Assembly (NCBI RefSeq): GCF_004353925.1
Contig: NZ_SMOK01000012.1
Location: 62,001-126,000, forward strand
From: Pseudomonas sp. H9
Lineage (GTDB): Bacteria > Pseudomonadota > Gammaproteobacteria > Pseudomonadales > Pseudomonadaceae
Direction: 5' to 3'
Length of the DNA stretch: 64,000 nucleotides
Position 1 is the stretch's first letter; each line of letters opens with the position of its first letter. Under the pieces are notes generated by a model, which saw only the letters and a program-made list of their open reading frames with translations, was not told where the DNA came from and did no database searches. The position numbers and the translations under genes are program-made. Shown here piece after piece: positions 1 through 9,216 of this stretch.

Positions 1-1467
1 GATTAGCAAGCGTGAGCCGTTGCCAGCATTGGCTCGCCCCCAATCCTCAAGCAGCTCAAGGCAGGAGTGATCGATATAGCTGAGATTGGCCAAGGGCACA
101 TGCAGCGTAGTTCCCGCCGGAATCCCCTCAAGTGCCCGCGCCAGTGCCGGCACCTTGAGGAAGGTCGCCGAGCCACTCATGCGCAACTCCAGGTGACCTG
201 CTGCCTCAAGGCTGACCACACTGATCTTCAGACGTGCAGCCTTGAGCGCCAGCTTGAGCAAAGTCAGGGCGAAACCGAGCAAGACACCGGTCAGAAGGTC
301 GGTGAGAATGATCGCCAGCGCTGTAGCGGCATAAGTGAACATCGGCATTCGGCCATACCGGCCCAGGTCTTTGAACGCCTTGAAATTGACCAGTTTGATA
401 CCGGTGTACACCAGCACACCCGCCAGGCTGGCCACCGGTATCTGTTGCAACACACTGCTCAATACCACGACAAAGGCCAGTAACCAGACCCCATGCAAAA
501 TCGCCGACAAACGTGTCCGCGCCCCCGCTTGAACGTTCGCCGAGCTGCGCACAATGACCCCAGTCATAGGCAGTGCGCCGAGTAATCCACAGAGCATATT
601 GCCCAGCCCCTGGGCCGATAGCTCACGATCAAAATCCGAACGCTGACCGTTGTGCATACGATCCACTGCAGCCGCCGACAACAAGGTTTCAGCACTGGCG
701 ATAAAAGCCAGAGCAAAGGCTGCAACCAGCAGGTGCGGGTCGGCAAGATTGAGCAGGTCGGTCGGGCGTAACCAGTCGATCGCTTCGCTCAGGTCGGCAG
801 GCACTTGGACACGGTTAACCGGCAGCGCCAACCAAATACTGACGACGGTCATTACCGCGACGCCAAGCAATGCACCAGGCACAAAACGCAACGCCTGCGG
901 CCGAAAGCGCTCCCAGGCCCACATCAGCCCAATGGTGCCCAACCCCAGCAGTGCAGCCTTCCAGCCGTCACCAGGCTGCTCAAACGGTAGCGCCTGACTG
1001 ACCGTGGCCGGGAACGCCACCAGATTGGCCAGCCCGGACGGCTGCGGTGCGCTGTCGAACAACACATGCACTTGAGACAAGACAATCAGCACACCGATAC
1101 CCGCCAGCATGCCGTAGACCACGGCCGGCGCCGTCACCCGGAACCAACAGCCCAAACGCAAGCGCCCGGCCAGTAATTGCAACAAGCCCGCCAGCAGCAG
1201 GATGGGGCCAAGCATAGCCACGCCATGCTGACGTACCAACTCAAACACCAGCACGGCCAAACCCGCAGCCGGGCCGCTGACTTGCAGCGGAGAGCCGGCC
1301 AGCCAGCCGACCACGATGCCACCAATAATCCCGGTTATCAGGCCTTTGGCGGGGGGCATCCCCGAAGCAATGGCGATCCCCATGCACAAGGGCAGGGCGA
1401 CCAGAAAGACCACTACCGATGCCAGCAATTCACGCGGCAATGCCGCTTTGATCTGTGTTTTGTTCAC
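1..1467 (-). CDS. SulP-family anion transporter with STAS domain (3' end beyond window)
   Basis: An open minus-strand frame begins at a GTG at 1467, preceded at good spacing by AAGGAGTG, and runs 489 codons without a stop to the window edge, so the C-terminal end is missing. The N-terminal part has hydrophobic segments and Gly/Pro-rich stretches typical of SulP carriers (for example GIAIASGMPPAKGLITG, then VSGPAAG). The last visible residues, including LHVPLANLSYIDHS, look like the start of a STAS domain. The neighbouring beta-carbonic anhydrase makes bicarbonate the likely substrate, as proposed for SulP/carbonic anhydrase pairs such as PA0103/PA0102. The substrate is inference; the family is clear. 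Confidence 0.85.
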   Translation of the reverse strand, partial: MNKTQIKAALPRELLASVVVFLVALPLCMGIAIASGMPPAKGLITGIIGGIVVGWLAGSPLQVSGPAAGLAVLVFELVRQHGVAMLGPILLLAGLLQLLAGRLRLGCWFRVTAPAVVYGMLAGIGVLIVLSQVHVLFDSAPQPSGLANLVAFPATVSQALPFEQPGDGWKAALLGLGTIGLMWAWERFRPQALRFVPGALLGVAVMTVVSIWLALPVNRVQVPADLSEAIDWLRPTDLLNLADPHLLVAAFALAFIASAETLLSAAAVDRMHNGQRSDFDRELSAQGLGNMLCGLLGALPMTGVIVRSSANVQAGARTRLSAILHGVWLLAFVVVLSSVLQQIPVASLAGVLVYTGIKLVNFKAFKDLGRYGRMPMFTYAATALAIILTDLLTGVLLGFALTLLKLALKAARLKISVVSLEAAGHLELRMSGSATFLKVPALARALEGIPAGTTLHVPLANLSYIDHSCLELLEDWGRANAGNGSRLLI

Positions 1468-1652
1468 CGTGTCACTCCTTCTCTCACGTTCAAGGCCATT
1501 CCAATGGCCAGTCGCACACCCCTGACAGACGAGCAGGTGCATACCGCCAGCAAACCGGCAGGGCAGTCAGGGAAATTCAAGGCAGCCGATGACCAGGCCG
1601 CACCGGTGAGGTGCAGCCGTCAATCAGCGTGTCGCGGGGGTGTCAGGGGCGC

Positions 1653-2372
1653 TTAGTAGCGGCCTTTCGGGGTGGCGCTGGGAATAGGCTGACCGGCAGT
1701 CAGCGGCAGGAAACTGTCGCTCGAGGCGTCATAGGCCTCGATCTGGCTGGTTTCAATGTCGTAAATCCAGCCGTGAATGTGGAGCTGGCCGGCTGCCAGA
1801 CGCGAAGCAACCGAAGGGTGCGTGCGCAGGTGCTGCAACTGAGCGATGACGTTTTCTTTGGTCAGCACTTGCATGCTTTCATGCTCGCTGCCGCAAGAGC
1901 AGTTGTCTTCAACCACCGTGCGGGCAACTTCGGCGTGGCGCAGCCAGGCTTTGACCGTTGGCATCTTCTCCAGGCTCTGTGGGTTGAGTACCGCACGCAT
2001 GGCGCCACAGTCGGAATGACCGCACACGATGATGTGGTGAACACCAAGGGCCAGCACGGCATATTCGATGGCGGTAGACACACCACCGTTCATCTGACCG
2101 TAGGGTGGCACCACGTTACCGACGTTACGGGTAACGAACAGGTCGCCAGGCGAACTTTGGGTAATCAACTCGGGCACGATGCGCGAGTCGGCACAGGTGA
2201 TGAACATTGCCCGAGGCTTTTGCGCGGTGGCCAGCTTCTTGAAAAGCTCCTGCTGCTCAGGGAAAACCTCATGGTGGAACCGCAGAAAGCCATCGACGAT
2301 ATGCTTCAGGGCAGCGTCAGCGCTCTCTGCGGGTACATCCGGAACGACCTTGGATGGGTCCTTGATGGGCAT
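1653..2372 (-). CDS. beta-class carbonic anhydrase
   Basis: 239 aa enzyme interconverting CO2 and bicarbonate in the cytoplasm. Zinc ligands of the beta class are visible: C60 with the D62/R64 dyad (CADSR) and H119/C122 (GHSDC). The fold signature TRNVGNVVPP lies between them. Length fits the family. It lies 185 bp upstream of the SulP transporter on the same strand, so the two may be co-expressed for bicarbonate handling. The start ATG at 2372 follows GGATGAATC. The gap between the two genes holds no further gene that I can see. Confidence 0.93.
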   Translation of the reverse strand: MPIKDPSKVVPDVPAESADAALKHIVDGFLRFHHEVFPEQQELFKKLATAQKPRAMFITCADSRIVPELITQSSPGDLFVTRNVGNVVPPYGQMNGGVSTAIEYAVLALGVHHIIVCGHSDCGAMRAVLNPQSLEKMPTVKAWLRHAEVARTVVEDNCSCGSEHESMQVLTKENVIAQLQHLRTHPSVASRLAAGQLHIHGWIYDIETSQIEAYDASSDSFLPLTAGQPIPSATPKGRY

Positions 2373-2617
2373 GATTCATCCTCTTTGACGTTTTTAGGTT
2401 AAGTCCATTCTACCGGGTTGATGATTCAAACAACGCATGTCATTTGGATGACCGGCGTGCACCAACAATCACATCTGTTGTTGGCTGATTTCTTACGCTA
2501 CCCGGGAAAACTTAACTGAAACTGAATTGCGCAGCTCTAGGGCGCGGCTTTCAGCGATTCAAAGAGATGCCAAAATAGTATCAAAAAAACATCAGTGGCC
2601 AATACCCATTATCGAAA

Positions 2618-3446
2618 TCAGAGCAACGACATCTGCCTGCCAGGCGGACAAAATGCACTGCAATCCAGCGAATAACCTTCGCGCTGGTTCAACCCGAGAC
2701 GGCGAATAGCCTTACTGAACCGCTGTGCCAACAACTCGGCAAACACGCCTTCACCGCGCATGCGCGCACCAAAGCGACTGTCATATAAATCACCGCCACG
2801 GCTTTGGCGGATCAAGCTCAATACATGGTTCGCCCGTTGCGGGTAATGGTCCTGCAGCCACTGCTCGAACAACGGCGCAACTTCCAGCGGCAAGCGCAGC
2901 AACATGTAGGCAGCACTCCTGGCGCCGTTAGCCTTAGCGGCTTCCAGCAAGTGCTCCAGCTCACTGTCGTTGATCATTGGGATCATCGGCGAGCACAGAA
3001 CGCCGACGGGAATGCCAGCCTCGGTCAACACCCGAATTGCCCGTAACCGCGCCTTGGGCGCCGCCGCACGCGGCTCCAGCGTGCGCTTGAGTTCATCGTC
3101 GAGCGTCGTCAGGCTGATCATCACCGACACCAGGCGCTGCTGAGCAAGCTCGGTAAGCAGATCAAGGTCGCGCAGAATCAGTGAGCCTTTGGTGACGATG
3201 GTGACCGGATGGCGATAGCGCAGCAGTACCTCAAGCAAGCGCCGGGTCAACTGCTGCTCGCGCTCGATAGGCTGATACGGATCCGTGTTGGAACCTAGGT
3301 TGATCGGTGCGCAAACGTAGCCCGGCTTGCTCAATTGCTGCTCAAGCACTGCCGCTGCATTAGTTTTAGCGATCAGCTTGGTTTCGAAGTCCAGCCCTGG
3401 AGACATGTCCCAATAAGCATGGCTGGGGCGCGCATAGCAGTAGATA
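2618..3446 (-). pseudogene. 3' part of split PA0069-type radical SAM gene (host side of attL)
   Basis: Host half of a radical SAM gene cut off from its 5' end by the island. Reading from the junction at 3446 the codons give CIYCYARPSHAYWD, then the open frame from Met at 3406 (262 aa). This is the second and third cysteine of the CxxxCxxC cluster motif plus most of the barrel. An in-frame TAG lies three codons upstream inside the island, so no full-length product can be made here. Joined to 11155-11385 it restores a 353-codon frame, the usual length for this SplB-related family. The downstream fragment alone lacks the first motif cysteine and the N-terminus. Confidence 0.92.
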
Positions 3447-3470
3447 CAGACGTGCTATGTTATTGGTTCC
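3425..3470 (+). other. attL junction of the serine-recombinase island
   Basis: Host sequence (the radical SAM cysteine motif) meets the island at CAG, 3447-3449. The island side carries TGCTATGTTATTGGTTCC (3453-3470), whose reverse complement matches the island's other end at 14 of 18 positions with outer GGTTCC perfect. This is the half-site arrangement left by a large serine recombinase. The shared triplet CAG occurs in both junctions, so the crossover dinucleotide lies within it. Confidence 0.85.
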
Positions 3471-3492
3471 ACTCTCCAAGATTGGTTAAAAA

Positions 3493-5094
3493 ATGACCAA
3501 AAAGTGCTTTCCTTATGTTCGTTTCTCATCTACCCGCCAGGAAGATGGATCAACGAGAACACGCCAAAATGAGCTTATAGAGGCGTTTGTGGCCAAGCAC
3601 GGCTTGGAGGTAGATCGACACCTTGAAGACGCCGGAACGTCTGCTTTTCACGGTAAACACGCTGGTTCCGATGGTGTGCTTGGTCAGTTTCTCAAAGAGG
3701 TAAGGAAAGGAGAAATTGAAAAAGGTTCTTATCTACTTATAGAGAACTTTGACCGATTATCACGGGATAAAATCGTTCGTAGTAATAAGATTTTTACTGA
3801 CCTTTTATTTTCAGGCATCAAGATAGTCATTCTTGATAAGAATAAAATTTATGATGCCGATAATCTTGATTTTGGTGATTGGATTACTGCTCTTGTTGAA
3901 TTTGAAAGGGCTAACGCAGAAAGTCAGCGTAAAAGTGATTTTTCAAGCAAGGCTTGGAAACTCAATAGAGATAAGATGCACAATGGTGAAATCGTCACTA
4001 AAAAAGTTCCTACTTGGCTAAAAGTAGAAAACAACACATTCATCATTGATGAAGTGAAAATTGACAGAGTAAGAACACTTTTCAGGCTTTCCCTTTCCAA
4101 AGGCTTACAAGAAGCAACCAAAGAATATAATTCACTTTATGGTGAAAAACTTGCTATTCATCAGGCTCAATATCTATTGAGCAATAGAAAATTGATTGGT
4201 GAGCATCAGCCCCAAAAAATTCATTACAACGAAAATGGTCGGCTCATTAGAAAAGATGAAGGAAATCCCATTCCAGATTATTACCCGCAGGTAATAGATG
4301 AAGATTTGTTTTTAAAGGTTCAATCCGTCATCACATCAAGAAAACCATTTTCAGGTAGATATTCAGCTCAAAGATATAATGTTTTCCGTGATTTAATTTT
4401 TTGCCGTTTTTGTGGCGGAACTATTCGCTATATGAACAAAGGCGAAAGAGATTATTTTATTTGCACAAACTCGATGACAGGCAAATGCGGTTTAAAAGGC
4501 CAGCAGTCAATTCGTGGTAAAAAAGTATTTGGCCGATTTTTTAAATTCACTAACGGCATCAATATCGGAACACTATTAGAAGAAAATACAAACGCCGATG
4601 AAATCAAAAATGAATTGATGAAATTGCAGAACCAAAAAACCAAAATCTCTAATCGCCTTGATGATTTTAAATCGCAAATCAAAAAGATGATTATGGAAGG
4701 TGAAACCATTCCAGAAACATACAATGAGATTATTGTTGATTTAGAAAGTAGCATCATAAAATATGATGCTGAAATTGAAATCAAAAACAAAGAACTCGAC
4801 AAGATTATTTCTTCATTCAAGTCATTCTATGATTTACAAGGGATTGATATTGAAAAAATCATCTATGACAAATCACAAGAAGCAATTGAAAAAAGAGTTC
4901 AATACAATAATGAGCTAAAAAATATCATCAAGAAAATCCAGATTGATTACTTGAATGATATTTTACATGTAGAGTTTTCCAATGGTGTTAATCGCCACAT
5001 TCTCAATGATGAATTGGCAAATGAATACAATAAAGATGAAATTGAAAATTCTTGGGCTAGCGTAGTTAAATCTATTGCCCAAAAAACTAATTAA
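3493..5094 (+). CDS. large serine recombinase (island integrase)
   Basis: 533 aa site-specific recombinase. The N-terminal catalytic domain (about 1-140) has YVRFSS with the likely nucleophile S12 and the conserved NFDRLSRD segment. A recombinase domain follows (about 165-290), then a zinc-ribbon region with CRFCGG and two later cysteines (about 302-330), then a charged coiled-coil stretch (about 365-480), the layout of large serine integrases. It starts only 46 bp from attL, as expected for an integrase next to its own att site. The start ATG lacks a clear Shine-Dalgarno sequence. In the circular form its promoter would be supplied across attP from the island's right end, so expression may differ between the two states (inference). 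Confidence 0.95.
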   Translation: MTKKCFPYVRFSSTRQEDGSTRTRQNELIEAFVAKHGLEVDRHLEDAGTSAFHGKHAGSDGVLGQFLKEVRKGEIEKGSYLLIENFDRLSRDKIVRSNKIFTDLLFSGIKIVILDKNKIYDADNLDFGDWITALVEFERANAESQRKSDFSSKAWKLNRDKMHNGEIVTKKVPTWLKVENNTFIIDEVKIDRVRTLFRLSLSKGLQEATKEYNSLYGEKLAIHQAQYLLSNRKLIGEHQPQKIHYNENGRLIRKDEGNPIPDYYPQVIDEDLFLKVQSVITSRKPFSGRYSAQRYNVFRDLIFCRFCGGTIRYMNKGERDYFICTNSMTGKCGLKGQQSIRGKKVFGRFFKFTNGINIGTLLEENTNADEIKNELMKLQNQKTKISNRLDDFKSQIKKMIMEGETIPETYNEIIVDLESSIIKYDAEIEIKNKELDKIISSFKSFYDLQGIDIEKIIYDKSQEAIEKRVQYNNELKNIIKKIQIDYLNDILHVEFSNGVNRHILNDELANEYNKDEIENSWASVVKSIAQKTN

Positions 5095-5117
5095 CCAGTT
5101 TTTATTTTCAGTTATCC

Positions 5118-5143
5118 AAGGCCACTATTTAGTGGCCTTTTTT
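5118..5143 (+). terminator. Rho-independent terminator after the recombinase
   Basis: Perfect 9-bp stem AAGGCCACT/AGTGGCCTT with a 4-nt loop followed by a T-run, 24 nt after the recombinase stop. Confidence 0.88.
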
Positions 5144-5262
5144 GTTCCCTGATATACGCCTTTTGTTTTCATTATTCCTGTTATCAATTTAAATGGCAGT
5201 CCACGCCACTTGAAAACATTAAAATATATGATACAACATTTATATGGCATTCTAATTATATG

Positions 5263-5310
5263 CGAGCAATAACAATGGAGTGCCACTTCGTGGACTTCCA
5301 TTGTTGCTCG
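5263..5310. repeat. long imperfect inverted repeat upstream of mob genes (oriT candidate)
   Basis: Arms 5263-5286 and 5290-5310 around a TTC loop: CGAGCAA, CAATGGA and CCAC are matched on both sides, with a 3-nt bulge. It lies 75 bp upstream of the MobC-like gene, in the gap after the recombinase terminator. This is where mobilizable plasmids often keep oriT. I cannot identify a nic sequence, so oriT function is inference; it could also be a regulatory hairpin. Confidence 0.5.
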
Positions 5311-5385
5311 ATTTTCTTCACTTCGTTTAGAAAATGGTAAAGCGGAAAGACTGCCACAATTAAGATAACAATTTAAGGTGATTAC

Positions 5386-5799
5386 ATGAGTGATATATTT
5401 CCAGATAAGGAGAAGAAAAAAGTAAATAGAAGTAAAGGTTCTACCATTACGATTAGAACAACAGAGAAGACAGCAGACGCTTTCCAAGAATTGAAACAGG
5501 CAACAGGTTTAACATATGAACAGTTGATTGAAAAAATAATTTCAGATGGTTTTGGCAACATTATAAAAGTTAATAGCACGGCCTTAAAAGAAACATACGC
5601 AAATTTTGAGAAGAAAATTTCCGAACCATATAACAATCTAAATCAAATAGCCAAGCATTGTAATAGTGGTGGAATAATTACGAATGAGCAATGGAACACA
5701 TTAGAAAATATTGAAAAATTATTCGGCCAATTGCTTGGATACTTACGCAATCAAAAGAACGCCATAAGTATAGAAAAAAGAAATAACTCAAAGGAGTAA
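5386..5799 (+). CDS. MobC-like mobilization accessory protein
   Basis: 137 aa. The N-terminal part (ITIRTTEKTADAFQEL onward) looks like a ribbon-helix-helix DNA-binding unit. Residues 84-93, NLNQIAKHCN, match the signature of MobC-family proteins, which bind oriT and help the relaxase. AAGGTG precedes the ATG. The gene ends 1 nt before the relaxase, whose ribosome-binding site overlaps its 3' end, so the two are translated together. The assignment rests on the motif plus context. Confidence 0.8.
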   Translation: MSDIFPDKEKKKVNRSKGSTITIRTTEKTADAFQELKQATGLTYEQLIEKIISDGFGNIIKVNSTALKETYANFEKKISEPYNNLNQIAKHCNSGGIITNEQWNTLENIEKLFGQLLGYLRNQKNAISIEKRNNSKE

Positions 5800-5800
5800 T

Positions 5801-7678
5801 ATGATAAGAAAGAAAGCCAGCAGCCAAAAAACAAAAAGAGGAATTAAGAGAACAGCCAATTACATTCTTAAAGATAAAGGCTGCTGCCTTTATGAAGCCA
5901 GTTTTATTCATAGACCAAACATCATCAAAGACGATTTAGTAAATAGATTATCAAGTGAAATTGATGATGATGTTAATTTTTACAACAACAATAGAAAAAT
6001 AGGTTCTACCCAGCAAGTAAGAACATATCACGACATAGTAAGTTTTCACACTAATGATGATATGAACCCACAAAAGGCATTACAGATTGCAAAAGAACTT
6101 TATGAAAAAACTCATAATCTCAGCAATCGCAAATACTTGATGGCTGTTCATAATGACACAGATGAAATGCACGTCCATATCATTTGGTCAGTTAGAGATA
6201 ACAACGGAAAGACTTACAAGCAAAAAGATGATTATCGCATCATTGAAATTGAATGCGATAAGTTAGAAGATAAACACAAATTGATTAAGCCAAAAAATAG
6301 AAAAGCAACATCTAAAAATAAAAATGACATTGAAAAACTTCCATCGACTAATGAAAGAATGCTTGATGTTAGAGGTATAGTTTCTAATAAGCAGCAAATG
6401 AAAGACGCTTTAAAGCCTTATCTTGATAATGCTTCCAGTCCTTCCGATTTTATCAACCAAATAACCGAGAATGGCTTTAATGTCATTCACAATGGTAAAT
6501 CATCTTTCTCCATTCAACTCGATGACCAAATATTCAAAGCATCAGAGTTAAATCTTTCCTATAAAACCTTGAAAGCAAAACTCGGAGAAGATGAAGAATT
6601 CGAGAATACTTTATCTAAAAAGCATCAAGTAAAAAAACAAGTCGAAGATTGCTTTTTAATATCAAGTGATACAAAGCCTGATTTTATGAATAGGGTAAAC
6701 CCTAAATCAGTGTTAAGCACGAAATTCAAATATGAACAACACAATGACAAGGTTGAATATTTCTACAACACATACAACAGCAAAAAATCTTTTGAATACT
6801 ATAAAGACCCTTCAAAAGTCTTATTCAATGACACATCAAGACAATCAGCAAAAGCAGGTTTGCAAAGATTGCTTGCTGATTCAAACCCACCAAGCACCTT
6901 TACAGTGAGTGGCGGAAACCATTTTAAGAAGAATATATGGCTTGAATTTCAGTTGATGGGATTGGAAGCCAAAGGCTTTAAATTAGAAGGTTATCAACCT
7001 AAACCAGCCGATTTAGAAGAATTGAAGAAAATCCAAGAGCAATATGCTTCAATGAATAAAAAGGTTGAGCCTAAACAACCAGAAATGGCCATAGAAGCCC
7101 CTAAATCAGTTTTCGCTATACCTACCCAGGAAAAAACTAAACCACTTCAAAAAGCACCAGAGAAGCCACCAGTTGAAGAGGTTGACACCGTTCGCAAGCA
7201 ATTTAATGACTTGTTGAACAGTATAACGCCTGCAATGCTCTGCGTTGCTCATAAAACCCTTACCTGTAAATCTTGTTTTGGTTCTAATTTTGAGAATGCA
7301 CCAGAGCAAAAGATTGAAGATTTCCGCCGTGTTAATCGTGAATTACCACAATTTAAAGAAGAATTTTCAAAAGAAATTGAAGAGAAAAAAGTCTTTCTTG
7401 AAAATCAACACAGTTTTCAGCGTAGATATAACAACTACCAACAAGAAAAGAGAATTGAAGAAGAAAGAAATAAACCAGCTCAACCAGTTGAAAAGCCTAT
7501 TCAACCTGAACCAGTTAAAAAACAAAATTCAACAGAATTCGGAAATTCCAATTCTTATGAAGAATTGATTAGGAGAATGCAAGAACAAGAGAAATTGAAG
7601 AGAGAAGCACAAGCAAGAAATGAACAAGAGAAAGAAAAAAAGCAGAAATCAAGGAAAACAAACAGATATACACCTTAA
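5801..7678 (+). CDS. MobA/VirD2-type relaxase
   Basis: 625 aa DNA-nicking transfer protein. The N-terminal 200 residues carry Y21 (candidate nucleophile, ANYILKD), YHDIVSF (about 76-82) and the metal-binding triad H117, H124 and H126 in VHNDTDEMHVHI. The rest is charged, with Pro/Glu/Lys-rich stretches and a likely coiled coil (about 400-625). No primase or helicase domain is evident. AAGGAG precedes the ATG directly after the MobC-like gene. It would cut oriT and pilot the strand into a recipient using a conjugation apparatus supplied in trans. MOBP-like placement is by motif only. Confidence 0.88.
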   Translation: MIRKKASSQKTKRGIKRTANYILKDKGCCLYEASFIHRPNIIKDDLVNRLSSEIDDDVNFYNNNRKIGSTQQVRTYHDIVSFHTNDDMNPQKALQIAKELYEKTHNLSNRKYLMAVHNDTDEMHVHIIWSVRDNNGKTYKQKDDYRIIEIECDKLEDKHKLIKPKNRKATSKNKNDIEKLPSTNERMLDVRGIVSNKQQMKDALKPYLDNASSPSDFINQITENGFNVIHNGKSSFSIQLDDQIFKASELNLSYKTLKAKLGEDEEFENTLSKKHQVKKQVEDCFLISSDTKPDFMNRVNPKSVLSTKFKYEQHNDKVEYFYNTYNSKKSFEYYKDPSKVLFNDTSRQSAKAGLQRLLADSNPPSTFTVSGGNHFKKNIWLEFQLMGLEAKGFKLEGYQPKPADLEELKKIQEQYASMNKKVEPKQPEMAIEAPKSVFAIPTQEKTKPLQKAPEKPPVEEVDTVRKQFNDLLNSITPAMLCVAHKTLTCKSCFGSNFENAPEQKIEDFRRVNRELPQFKEEFSKEIEEKKVFLENQHSFQRRYNNYQQEKRIEEERNKPAQPVEKPIQPEPVKKQNSTEFGNSNSYEELIRRMQEQEKLKREAQARNEQEKEKKQKSRKTNRYTP

Positions 7679-7708
7679 TAATAAAAGCCCATCAGGGCTT
7701 TATTATTT
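7679..7708. terminator. bidirectional terminator between relaxase and exported protein genes
   Basis: AAGCCC/GGGCTT core with A/T flanks on both sides, lying between convergent genes that stop at 7678 and 7703, so it can serve both. Confidence 0.75.
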
Positions 7709-8257
7709 ACCATCGTAAATCTTTATATCCTGATATGATTTTGCGAAACCATTTGCAGCATTACCAAATGTTTGATTTAAACAAGCATTCCCAACCGCAG
7801 GCGTTTTAAATATCAATTCTGTTTTTATCCCGCTTAGGCTTGCGTCTGAAACTACACAACCACCTGATGCTTTTGAAATGTTCATAGTGCAAACATTTGC
7901 CGTATAGACACAATCAAAGCCGGTATTACTCAAATAATAATCTCTACCGCTTTCAAGTATTGTTTCAACAATCATCATATTTGGATATGTGTATATTTTT
8001 GATGCTTTGTTTGCAGAGTAAAAACCCTTGTATGTCACAACGTCTTCAAAGAATGACACTTGACTGACAAGACTTCGTTGAGGCGTTTCAGGCTCTGGCG
8101 GGGTTGTTTCAGTGATACCAGTAAACACTATTGAGCGATTAGGTAAATGCCCACCACCATCTATTTCAAGTGGTATTTGAACCCTAAACGCAGCATTCGC
8201 AGAGAATGCTGTAATCATCATTGTTGCTGCTAATATTGCTTTAATTTCATTCTTCAT
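7703..8257 (-). CDS. putative exported protein of the island, unknown function
   Basis: 184 aa. The N-terminus is a typical Sec signal peptide (basic start, hydrophobic ILAATMMITAFS, then ANA, probable cleavage near residue 22). The mature part has four cysteines (FDCVYTANVC, GGC, NAC) that could form disulfides in the periplasm, and a Pro/Glu-rich linker. AAGGA precedes the ATG. I recognise no family. It sits directly after rep on the same strand (19 nt gap), so it may be co-transcribed with it. Surface exclusion or another envelope role is possible but unsupported. Confidence 0.75.
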   Translation of the reverse strand: MKNEIKAILAATMMITAFSANAAFRVQIPLEIDGGGHLPNRSIVFTGITETTPPEPETPQRSLVSQVSFFEDVVTYKGFYSANKASKIYTYPNMMIVETILESGRDYYLSNTGFDCVYTANVCTMNISKASGGCVVSDASLSGIKTELIFKTPAVGNACLNQTFGNAANGFAKSYQDIKIYDGK

Positions 8258-8276
8258 ATAGTCCTTATGTTGTTAA

Positions 8277-9152
8277 TTAAAATGGTAATTCTTCATCACA
8301 GATAGATGATTCATCAGTATTGCTTTTAGGTTTTTCTGCAACCGTTGGTAAAAAACCTTTTCTTACTTTTTCAAACTCAACCAAATAACCAGTTAATTCC
8401 CTACCTTCCTTGATAGGCTCAACAGATTTCAAGAACTCTATTTTAATTAGTTCTTCGTGAGCTTTCTTTATATACTCATATGTTTTTGTCTTTGTTGAAA
8501 AATTGCTTTGCAATCTATCTAATATGTCGGAAATCTTAAATCTAACACTATCAGCGTAGTGATTAGTTAGATAGAACATATATAGAACCCTTGCATAATC
8601 CCCTTCAATTTCTTTGAACTTATCGAACTTAAAATTAAAGATTAGGTCAGTGTCGTGCTTGTAAAAATTCTCAAATTCTTTATTGAATGTAATGACTGTA
8701 TTTTCTTTATCATTAGCATCTTCAACGATATTATTCAGCAAATGACACTTGTAAGTAATAGAGTCATATCTAAATTCAAGATAAAATTTCATCATATTCT
8801 TTAATGACTTTCTTAACTTCTCTATATACACCTTTTTATTGCTTGGGTGGACTTTATGAAATTTCATAAAGTGCTTCATATTTATTGTGAATGTGAGCTT
8901 GTCTGACTTCAATTTCTTTTGAAGAATGTAATAGAAAACATCAAAATCGAAATTCACAGACAAAGGTATAAAGTCCATTTCAACATCTTCATAAGAATAG
9001 AATTTGTCTATTTTTATAGTTACCCTTTCTTTCTTTGAGTTCTTTACAGATTGAAAAATTGGAAGATGAAGGATTGACTTTGCAAAAGTCATATACTTGT
9101 CTTGTGCATAAATACTTTTTGAAGTTTGAAATTGATTAAATATTAAATCCAT
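8277..9152 (-). CDS. plasmid replication initiator (Rep, iteron-binding)
   Basis: 291 aa. Length, lysine-rich character and the order of predicted helices and strands suggest the tandem winged-helix initiators of iteron plasmids (Rep_3-like). I see SVNFDFDVFYYILQKK and GDYARVLYMFYLTNHYADSVRFKISDILDRL, the latter resembling the second winged-helix domain. The strongest support is context: five copies of one iteron lie directly upstream (9217-9562). AAGGATG precedes the ATG. It presumably binds the iterons to open oriV. An exact family cannot be fixed without a profile search. Confidence 0.8.
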   Translation of the reverse strand: MDLIFNQFQTSKSIYAQDKYMTFAKSILHLPIFQSVKNSKKERVTIKIDKFYSYEDVEMDFIPLSVNFDFDVFYYILQKKLKSDKLTFTINMKHFMKFHKVHPSNKKVYIEKLRKSLKNMMKFYLEFRYDSITYKCHLLNNIVEDANDKENTVITFNKEFENFYKHDTDLIFNFKFDKFKEIEGDYARVLYMFYLTNHYADSVRFKISDILDRLQSNFSTKTKTYEYIKKAHEELIKIEFLKSVEPIKEGRELTGYLVEFEKVRKGFLPTVAEKPKSNTDESSICDEELPF

Positions 9153-9216
9153 AGGGCATCCTTTTGTTGATTATATACATATATCAAACCATAGATTTTA
9201 TATAAGTCAATAGAAC

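Noticed and set aside
1653..2402. Long plus-strand frames opposite carbonic anhydrase, and similar antisense frames across glyS, gyrB, trpB and others
   Set aside because: They mirror codon structure of conserved genes on the other strand and lack ribosome-binding sites and family likeness.
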